Origin: an uncultured bacterium
Lineage (GTDB): Bacteria > Spirochaetota > Spirochaetia > Sphaerochaetales > Sphaerochaetaceae
DNA: 13,178 nucleotides
Assembly (NCBI GenBank): GCA_905215015.1
Contig: CAJMOS010000083.1
Span: 1 to 13,178 of the forward strand
Direction: 5' to 3'
The translations under genes and the position numbers were made by a program. Numbering within the stretch: position 1 is the first letter of the stretch; each line of letters begins with the position of its first letter. The notes beneath the pieces were generated by a model that was not told where the DNA came from, ran no database searches, and was given only the letters and a program-made list of their open reading frames with translations. Shown here in pieces: positions 1 through 5,780 of this stretch.

Positions 1-1
1 G

Positions 2-589
2 CCCTGTGAGGAAGCTGTCATCCAAGCCGTCGAGACATTGATTCAAAGCTACAAGGAAGGGGGCAAGCTCCTTGTTTGTGGCAACGGCGGCAGTGCTTCG
101 GACAGCCTGCATATTGTTGGCGAACTGATGAAGTCGTTTGTCGCCCATCGGCCACTCTCTTTGGAAAAACAGAAAGCCCTTCGTGCTGTCTGCGGCCCAC
201 GTGCCGATTACTATATCGAAAACCTGGAAGGAGCGCTTCCCGCCATTGCCTTGGTGAGCGAGTCTGCCCTGACCACCGCCTATATGAACGACAAAGAGCC
301 GGATCTTTGTTTTGCCCAGCAGGTCGCGGGAATGGGAAAGAAAGGTGACGTGCTGATTGCCATTTCCACCTCTGGCAACTCAAAGAACGTGCTGTATGCG
401 GCCGATGTGGCTCGTGCCCTTGGCGTGCATGTCATCACGCTCTCCGGGCGTGACGGCGGCAAACTGAAGGCGTTGAGCGACATCAGCATCGTGGTTCCCG
501 AGACAGAGACCTACAAGATCCAGGAACGCCATTTGCCCATCTACCACTGCCTTTGCCTTGCGGTGGAAAACGAGTTCTTTGGAGCGTGA
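2..589 (+). CDS. gmhA: Sedoheptulose-7-phosphate isomerase, 5' end cut off
   Basis: Cytoplasmic SIS-domain isomerase that converts sedoheptulose 7-phosphate to D-glycero-D-manno-heptose 7-phosphate, the first step of NDP-heptose synthesis. The frame is open from base 2 with no credible start, so the gene begins left of the window; by comparison with the family some 15-25 residues are missing. The visible part holds the phosphosugar loop GNGGSASDS, the second SIS motif ISTSGNSKNVL, the strand and turn TLSGRDGGKL, and the C-terminal IQERHLPIYH segment matching the IQE.H..I.H helix of GmhA. The TTG at 38 lies inside the first helix and is not the real start. The stop (587-589) is two bases before the next start, so the two genes are co-transcribed. 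The family call is firm. A related phosphosugar isomerase is possible in principle, but the heptose phosphatase domain next door supports GmhA. Confidence 0.9.
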   Translation, partial: PCEEAVIQAVETLIQSYKEGGKLLVCGNGGSASDSLHIVGELMKSFVAHRPLSLEKQKALRAVCGPRADYYIENLEGALPAIALVSESALTTAYMNDKEPDLCFAQQVAGMGKKGDVLIAISTSGNSKNVLYAADVARALGVHVITLSGRDGGKLKALSDISIVVPETETYKIQERHLPIYHCLCLAVENEFFGA

Positions 590-591
590 CC

Positions 592-1854
592 ATGGTCTGC
601 GTCATCATGGCAGGCGGACGGGGTACCCGCATCGCCTCTGTCCGTTCGGACATCCCGAAACCGATGATTCCGGTGTTGGGAAAACCCATTCTGGAATACC
701 AGGTCACCTCGTTGAAGCGGCAGGGCATTGTCGATTTTGTCTTTTGCATCGGCTATCTCGGCGAGGCGATCCGTTCCTATTTTGGGGATGGTTCCCGATG
801 GGGAGTGCGGATTTCCTACATCGAGGAGCAAGAGCCCCTTGGTACGGCGGGCGCGCTGTTCTATCTGACAGGGCGCATCCATGACGACTTCCTGCTGGTC
901 AACGGGGACTTGGTTTTCGATGTCGACGTGAAGCGGTTTCTGGCCTACCATCAGGCAAAACGTGCGACGGTCACCATCATGACCCATCCCAACTCCCATC
1001 CGTATGACAGCGGCCTGATTTTCGCCGATGCGGACGGGAAGGTCACCAAATGGCTGCACAAGGAAGACGAGAGACTGTGGTACCACAACCGGGTCAATGC
1101 AGGCATCCATTTGGTATCGCCTAGGATTTTCTCCCAGTTTGACGAGGTGAAAAAAACCGATTTGGACAGGGAAATTCTCCGGCCATTGATTGGTCGGGGG
1201 GAATTGTTTGCCTACGATACCCCAGAGTACATCAAGGACATGGGTACCCCTGACCGCTATGCGCAGGTAGAGAAAGACTTGGAAAGCGGATTGGTCGAGC
1301 GGAAGAACCTGTCTCGTCCCCAGAAGGCCATTTTCCTCGACAGGGATGGCACCATCAACAAGATGGTGGGCTTTTTGACCCATATCGAGGATTTCGAGTT
1401 GCTTCCCGGCGTTGCCAAGGCCATCAAGAAGATCAACGATTCGGGTTATCTTGCCATTGTCATCACCAACCAGCCGGTCATCGCCCGGGGAGAACTGTCC
1501 TATGCGGGGCTGGAAGAGATCCATATGAAGATGGAGACGCTGCTCGGCAGGGAAGGGGCCTATCTCGACGACCTCTTTTTCTGTCCTCACCATCCCGACT
1601 CCGGATTTCCCGGCGAAGTGAGGGAGCTGAAGATTGATTGTGATTGCCGCAAACCCAAGCCCGGCATGATCTTCAAGGCACGGGACAAATACCATATCGA
1701 CCTGTCCCGAAGCTACATGGTCGGGGACCAGAGAAGGGACGAAGAGACGGCAATCAATGCAGGATGCAAAGGGTACCGGATCGGCAAGGCGGAGTGCCCC
1801 GGCATCACCTCAGTCTCCAGCCTGCTGGAAGCGGTGGACGAAATCCTTCAGTGA
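592..1854 (+). CDS. Fused heptose-1-phosphate nucleotidyltransferase / heptose-bisphosphate phosphatase
   Basis: A 420-residue bifunctional cytoplasmic protein. Residues 1-235 are a sugar-phosphate nucleotidyltransferase of HddC/RmlA type: loop AGGRGTR (7-13), PKPMIPVLGKP (22-32), NGDLVFDVD (104-112) and the NAGIHLVSP strand (169-177). Residues 245-420 are a GmhB-type HAD phosphatase: DRDGT (250-254, nucleophile D250, acid/base D252), ITNQ (291-294), KPKPGM (354-359), VGDQ (377-380), and zinc-type ligands C331, H333, C350 and C352. GmhB removes the 7-phosphate from heptose 1,7-bisphosphate, and HddC activates the product, usually with GTP. One chain would therefore carry two consecutive steps. 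The start at 592 is chosen because MVCVIMAGGRGTR is the normal N terminus and GGAG lies a few bases upstream; the in-frame upstream TTG at 553 is inside gmhA. The 1,7-bisphosphate-forming kinase is not in the window. GDP versus ADP specificity cannot be read. The 3' end overlaps the convergent transferase gene by 7 bp. Confidence 0.88.
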   Translation: MVCVIMAGGRGTRIASVRSDIPKPMIPVLGKPILEYQVTSLKRQGIVDFVFCIGYLGEAIRSYFGDGSRWGVRISYIEEQEPLGTAGALFYLTGRIHDDFLLVNGDLVFDVDVKRFLAYHQAKRATVTIMTHPNSHPYDSGLIFADADGKVTKWLHKEDERLWYHNRVNAGIHLVSPRIFSQFDEVKKTDLDREILRPLIGRGELFAYDTPEYIKDMGTPDRYAQVEKDLESGLVERKNLSRPQKAIFLDRDGTINKMVGFLTHIEDFELLPGVAKAIKKINDSGYLAIVITNQPVIARGELSYAGLEEIHMKMETLLGREGAYLDDLFFCPHHPDSGFPGEVRELKIDCDCRKPKPGMIFKARDKYHIDLSRSYMVGDQRRDEETAINAGCKGYRIGKAECPGITSVSSLLEAVDEILQ

Positions 1855-2711
1855 CGGTGGTTGAAGAGCGGAAGGTAGAGTCCCGTTCTCGCGAGCAGGT
1901 ATTTTGCCGTATTGGCAAGGGAAGGAGCGTACGTCCTGAGGGCCTTGAACTCCTCGGTGGGGTTTTTGCCTGTCTGACAGACGAATGCTGCCTTCTTGCG
2001 GAAGAAACTCTCGGCAATCTTGGGATTGGAGACGATGGCGTCATGGTGTTTCGCGAACAGCTTTGTCATAGCGACTACGCCCCTTTCCGGATGGTTGGTG
2101 ATGCTGTCCTTCTGCATGAAGGCATCTACCAATAGTTCTTTCTGGAAACACATCGTGAAGTGCTGGGCAAGCCGAAGCATTTCGTCCCAGTCCTGCAGGC
2201 GGGGCATGGAGGGGTCGAACGGATATTGTTTGAAACATTCCGCTTTTCCTAGAAGCAGTTGGGTGCTGCAACAGTTGTAGAAGAGAAGGTTTTCGTAGGT
2301 GAGCAGGCCTGTCTCTCCATGGTCGGGAAAGTCATGAAGCGTGTTGCCTTCTTCGTCCTTGACGGTCATTGCGCAGGTGACGACGTCTGACTTGGTTTGT
2401 TCGAGGAATGCCAACTGTTTTTCCAACTTGTCCGCATGCCATTGGTCATCGCTGTCGTTGAAAGCAATGTATGCCCCCGTGGCGAGCTCAATTCCTTTGT
2501 TGCGCGCCGTGCAGGCGCCGGAGTTCTTCTTCAGCCGAAAATAGTGAAGGCGAGGATCCTGAAGCTGTGCCAATACCTGCTCGGTGTTGTCCGTCGAGCA
2601 ATCGTCTACCACCCACAGCTCCAATTCGCGGTACGTCTGCTTCAGGACACTTTCCACCGCAGGAAGAATCGTGCGTGCGCGGTTGTAGGAAGGGATGATG
2701 ACGGAAACCAT
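1848..2711 (-). CDS. Family 2 glycosyltransferase
   Basis: A 287-residue soluble GT-A fold glycosyltransferase that moves a sugar from an NDP-sugar to a glycan acceptor at the cytoplasmic side. Residues 1-10 are the hallmark MVSVIIPSYN. VVDDCSTD (34-41) holds the nucleotide-binding aspartates D36/D37, NSGACTARNKGI (63-74) is the canonical loop, NDSDDQW (85-91) holds the metal-binding DxD, and LQDWDE (172-177) carries the probable catalytic base. No membrane helix is evident. The frame is open further upstream, but M at 2711 is chosen because AAGGAG lies 5-6 bases before it, the conserved motif begins there, and the extra upstream residues look like translated promoter. The donor and acceptor sugars cannot be predicted. 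It runs opposite to both flanking genes, overlaps the heptose fusion gene tail-to-tail by 7 bp with no room for a separate terminator, and is transcribed alone. Confidence 0.9.
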   Translation of the reverse strand: MVSVIIPSYNRARTILPAVESVLKQTYRELELWVVDDCSTDNTEQVLAQLQDPRLHYFRLKKNSGACTARNKGIELATGAYIAFNDSDDQWHADKLEKQLAFLEQTKSDVVTCAMTVKDEEGNTLHDFPDHGETGLLTYENLLFYNCCSTQLLLGKAECFKQYPFDPSMPRLQDWDEMLRLAQHFTMCFQKELLVDAFMQKDSITNHPERGVVAMTKLFAKHHDAIVSNPKIAESFFRKKAAFVCQTGKNPTEEFKALRTYAPSLANTAKYLLARTGLYLPLFNHRH

Positions 2712-2738
2712 AGGCGCTCCTTGAATCCTGATAGTGAC

Positions 2739-2767
2739 GTTGTAGGCGATTTGCCCCCATAAGTCAA
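2739..2767 (-). promoter_or_regulatory. Sigma-70-like promoter of the family 2 glycosyltransferase gene
   Basis: On the minus strand, a -35 box TTGACT (plus-strand 2762-2767) and a -10 box TACAAC (2739-2744) are separated by exactly 17 bases. Initiation would fall near 2732, leaving a leader of about 20 bases that contains AAGGAG just before the ATG at 2711. The match is 5/6 and 4/6 to the consensus. No equally good promoter is visible for the divergent plus-strand gene in the same 145-bp gap. Confidence 0.55.
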
Positions 2768-2856
2768 CGTCCGATTTGCGGAACGTGGTAATTGTAACAG
2801 TCAGCTGGTTTTGGGGTACTTGGACCGCTTTTCTTTTCTGACAAAACCGGATATAC

Positions 2857-4125
2857 ATGTCAATTATGGGTGTCGTGGAGAAGTTCGGTGGACGAGTGGG
2901 GAAGATCGCGGAGCAAGACGGACAGAAAGCCCGGAAACTGATGCTGGCCGGCTATGCCGCCCAGCAGTTCCGGCTGAAGCATTTTGCCAACAGGTTGCTC
3001 ACTCCTTCGCGCCAGTATCTTGCCTGGATTGTCATGCAGTACATGCGTACGGCTCTGCTCCATCCCGACAAGACGGCCATGACCAGCCTGTTCATTCCCT
3101 GCGACCCCTTGATCGCCATCGGCTACAAGGCGTTCTCGATTGAAGGCTTTTCCGCCTTCATGACGGGAACTCGGTGCGAGATGCCGCTGTTGGATGCCGA
3201 GGACGATGACCCGAACTTGTGTTCTTACCATCGCATTTTCCTTGGAGCCTCGAAGCTCGGGCTTCTGCCTGTTTCCCCGTTCGGGCTCTATACCAACGTG
3301 GCGTGTGACGCCAACATGGTCTCCTTTCCTGAGCTTTCCTCCAAATACCACATGCCGACTTTTTTCGTCGATGTGCCGTATGAGCCGTCCGATGATGCAC
3401 TCCGGTATGTCGAGCAGCAGCTGCGTGGCATGGTCCGTTTCATTGAGGACCAGGCCCATGTGAAGATCACGGACGACATGCTTGCAAGCGTGCAGGTGCA
3501 AAGCCGGTACGCCCATGAGTCCTTTTCCCAGTACATGCGGTTGGCGGAAAGCAGGTATGTGCCGACTGACGTGACAAGCGGCATGTACGAAGTGTTGCTC
3601 GGGCACATGATGCTCGGCACCAAGGAGACCGCCCAGTACTATTCGTTGCTTGCCCAGGACTATCTGAAAGGAAAGCCGGATACCGGGCTCAGGCTGCTTT
3701 GGATTCATGCGATTCCGTTCAGTCAGGCTCCGGTGAGGGAACTGTTGAACTATTCGGAAAAGGCGCATATCGTCTCGGTTGACCTGGCTCATGATTGGCT
3801 GATGATGCCGGTCGACCCGGCAAAACCGTATGAGACCATGGCTCGCCGCATGGTCTATTGCGGTTTCAACGGAGCGGCCAGTCGCAGGATCGAGATGGAC
3901 CTCGCCCTTGCCGACATGGTCAGGCCGCATGGCGCCATCATGTTCAATCATTGGGGATGCAAGATGACCCTCGGCGCTTCCGCCCTAGTCAAGCAGGCAT
4001 TGGAAGCGGAGGGCATTCCCGTGTTGTTGCTTGATGGCGATGGAGCGGATATGCGCAACCAGAGCGACGGGCAGACCGAGACCCGCCTCGGGGCTTTCTT
4101 GGAAATGCTGGAGGCCAGACGGTGA
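2857..4125 (+). CDS. 2-hydroxyacyl-CoA dehydratase-family [4Fe-4S] subunit (HgdB/BcrB/BcrC type)
   Basis: A 422-residue cytoplasmic protein of the 2-hydroxyacyl-CoA dehydratase / benzoyl-CoA reductase subunit family. In the family, each subunit carries an iron-sulfur cluster held by cysteines and accepts an electron from an ATP-driven activator. The three expected cysteine positions are present: C122 in NLCSYHR, C150 in NVACDANM and C368 in HWGCKMT. The C terminus has the typical GIPVLLLDGDGAD (386-398) followed by a TR..AFLEML tail (409-418). The length is normal for the family. Start 2857 is the first ATG and a second in-frame ATG is at 2866; neither has a strong ribosome-binding site, so the start is uncertain by a few residues. 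The stop overlaps the next start (GTGA, 4122-4125), so the next protein is probably translationally coupled. Family members reduce or dehydrate acyl-CoA thioesters, or act as double-cubane-cluster reductases; the substrate here is unknown. Confidence 0.85.
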   Translation: MSIMGVVEKFGGRVGKIAEQDGQKARKLMLAGYAAQQFRLKHFANRLLTPSRQYLAWIVMQYMRTALLHPDKTAMTSLFIPCDPLIAIGYKAFSIEGFSAFMTGTRCEMPLLDAEDDDPNLCSYHRIFLGASKLGLLPVSPFGLYTNVACDANMVSFPELSSKYHMPTFFVDVPYEPSDDALRYVEQQLRGMVRFIEDQAHVKITDDMLASVQVQSRYAHESFSQYMRLAESRYVPTDVTSGMYEVLLGHMMLGTKETAQYYSLLAQDYLKGKPDTGLRLLWIHAIPFSQAPVRELLNYSEKAHIVSVDLAHDWLMMPVDPAKPYETMARRMVYCGFNGAASRRIEMDLALADMVRPHGAIMFNHWGCKMTLGASALVKQALEAEGIPVLLLDGDGADMRNQSDGQTETRLGAFLEMLEARR

Positions 4126-5744
4126 TCAGTTACGTATGCAAATATACTCCAATCGAGTTGTTCGCCGGTTTCGGCGAGCAGTGTGTGCCTTTGGAGACCA
4201 TGCGCCATGATTACCCTTTGGCGGACAAATATGGCCACCAGAACATCTGTGGATTCGGCAAGTCCGTCATCGAGGCCGTGTATCGGGGTGAGGTAAGCGA
4301 ACTGGTGTTGACCAACTGCTGCGATGTCATGCGCCGCGTCTATGACATTGCCAGAAACAGTGGCACATGCAAGTTCGTCTATTTCCTTGATTTGCCCCAC
4401 GCAGACAACGGCTGCGCAAAGGAGCGTTTTGGAAAAAGCCTCGCGCGGCTCAAGGATGCATACGCCACCTATTCGGGAAAACCGTTTGACCAGGAGGCGT
4501 GTCTTGCGGCATTCAAGGAACCGCAGGTTTGCTCCGAGCCCTATATCGGCATCATCGGCGCCCGGGTGAATCCTGAACTTGAGCAGTATATCGCCACGAA
4601 GGTAGGCGAGAAGGTCGTCAACCATACCTGTATCGGAACACGCGATGTGCCGGTTCCTTCTGGTGACGACTTTTGGACTGCCTATGCATCCCGCTTGCTG
4701 GAGCAGGTTCCCTGCAGGCGCATGGGCAACCTTGCCGGGCGTTCTATCCTGTACACCGACCCGCGCCTCAAGGGTATGGTCTATCATTCCATCAAATTCT
4801 GTGACTTCGCCCAGTCGGAATTTTCCGAACAGAAAGACAATGTCACGGTGCCGTATGTGCAGGTCCAGACAGACTTCACCCAACAAAGCGAGGGCCAGCT
4901 TTCGACACGTCTGGAGGCATTCCGCGAGACCTTGCCGAAAAAGGAGCGCAGAGGAGCTATGGGAGATACTTCGAAACCGTATGTCGCGGGCATTGATAGC
5001 GGCTCCACGTCGACGGACGTGGTGATCATGGATCGTTCGAGAAACATGGTTGCTTCGACAATCATCCCGACCGGTGGTGGCGCCCAAAAAAGTGCGGATG
5101 AGTGTCTGAGGCAGGCACTCGTCAGGGCTGGTATCTCCATGGACCAGATCGGCGGTATCGTCGCCACCGGCTATGGTCGGGACTACTTGCAGCGCAAGGA
5201 GGAGGCGGTCACCGAGATTTCCTGTCATGCCCGTGGCGCTTGGTTCCTGGATCCTTCGGTGCGTACCGTCATCGATATCGGTGGCCAGGATTCCAAGGTC
5301 ATCAAGATCGATGGCAAGGGGCAGGTGGTGAACTTCGCAATGAACGACAAATGCGCTGCGGGTACCGGAAAATTCCTGGAAGCCATGGCCCGCACGCTGG
5401 ATCTCACGCTTTCCCAGCTTGCCGTTCTTGGTGAGACGTGTTCGGAACGGCTGACAATCAGCAGCATGTGTACCGTCTTTGCCGAGAGCGAGGTAGTTTC
5501 CCTGGTCGCCCAGAACAAATCGGTCGGTGATATCGTCCATGCGCTTGACCGTTCGGTAGCCAACAAGATCGCCGCCCTTGTCGGCCGTGTCGGCCTGGAG
5601 GAGAAATGCATGCTTACCGGCGGCGTTTCCCTGAACAAGGGGGTGGTGAAGGCAATCGACGAAAAGCTTGGCATCAAGCTGGTTGTCCTGCCCGAAGCCC
5701 AGATTTGTGGTGCGATTGGAGCCGCCTTGTTCGCCCTTGATTGA
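4122..5744 (+). CDS. Fused 2-hydroxyacyl-CoA dehydratase-type subunit and ATP-dependent activator
   Basis: A 540-residue protein in two parts. Residues 1-275 resemble a second dehydratase subunit (short form): C43 in NICGFG, C66/C67 in LTNCCD and C227 in IKFCDF are placed like the three cluster cysteines, and the domain ends TR.EAFRE. Residues 280-540 are a complete HgdC/BadF-type activator of the ASKHA ATPase fold: phosphate-binding IDSGSTSTD (291-299), ATGYGRDY (348-355), DIGGQDSK (385-392), KCAAGTGKF (410-418), SMCTVFAESE (448-457) and LTGGVSLNKG (498-507). C411 and C450 match the two cysteines that bridge the cluster in the HgdC dimer. Activators of this family hydrolyse ATP to push a low-potential electron onto the dehydratase. 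The start is GTG, overlapping the upstream stop, with GGAG ahead. In characterised systems the activator is a separate protein, so this fusion is unusual. The frame is continuous, so it is not an obvious frameshift artefact. Confidence 0.87.
   Translation: MISYVCKYTPIELFAGFGEQCVPLETMRHDYPLADKYGHQNICGFGKSVIEAVYRGEVSELVLTNCCDVMRRVYDIARNSGTCKFVYFLDLPHADNGCAKERFGKSLARLKDAYATYSGKPFDQEACLAAFKEPQVCSEPYIGIIGARVNPELEQYIATKVGEKVVNHTCIGTRDVPVPSGDDFWTAYASRLLEQVPCRRMGNLAGRSILYTDPRLKGMVYHSIKFCDFAQSEFSEQKDNVTVPYVQVQTDFTQQSEGQLSTRLEAFRETLPKKERRGAMGDTSKPYVAGIDSGSTSTDVVIMDRSRNMVASTIIPTGGGAQKSADECLRQALVRAGISMDQIGGIVATGYGRDYLQRKEEAVTEISCHARGAWFLDPSVRTVIDIGGQDSKVIKIDGKGQVVNFAMNDKCAAGTGKFLEAMARTLDLTLSQLAVLGETCSERLTISSMCTVFAESEVVSLVAQNKSVGDIVHALDRSVANKIAALVGRVGLEEKCMLTGGVSLNKGVVKAIDEKLGIKLVVLPEAQICGAIGAALFALD
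4941..4961 (+). promoter_or_regulatory. Possible internal ribosome-binding site and start for a free activator
   Basis: Just before the activator part of the fusion there are two purine-rich SD-like stretches, AAGGAG (4941-4946) and GAGGAG (4951-4956), followed by an in-frame ATG at 4959 (M280). Initiation here would make a 261-residue protein, close to the usual length of a stand-alone HgdC. The spacings are poor (12 and 2 bases), so this is suggestive only; it may be a relic of two formerly separate genes. Confidence 0.35.
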
Positions 5745-5780
5745 TTGTATTTGTCCGCTGTTCGGAGTAAGGTAGGGGAC

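Noticed and set aside
553..591. TTG start for the heptose fusion protein inside gmhA
   Set aside because: The ATG at 592 has a suitable ribosome-binding site and gives the normal N terminus of the family.
541..1695. A 384-codon minus-strand frame opposite the heptose fusion gene
   Set aside because: It has no recognisable motif and is fully explained as the shadow of the nucleotidyltransferase-phosphatase gene.
2712..2858. A 49-residue N-terminal extension of the family 2 glycosyltransferase
   Set aside because: The conserved start MVSVIIPSYN and AAGGAG place the start at 2711; the extension would translate the promoter.
2860..3951. A 363-codon minus-strand frame opposite the first dehydratase subunit
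   Set aside because: It is histidine- and arginine-rich with no domain, and lies antisense to a gene with conserved cluster cysteines.
5745..5780. TTG start for the YidC-sulfatase protein directly after the upstream stop
   Set aside because: The ATG at 5781 is preceded by AAGG at a good distance and starts the hydrophobic N terminus.
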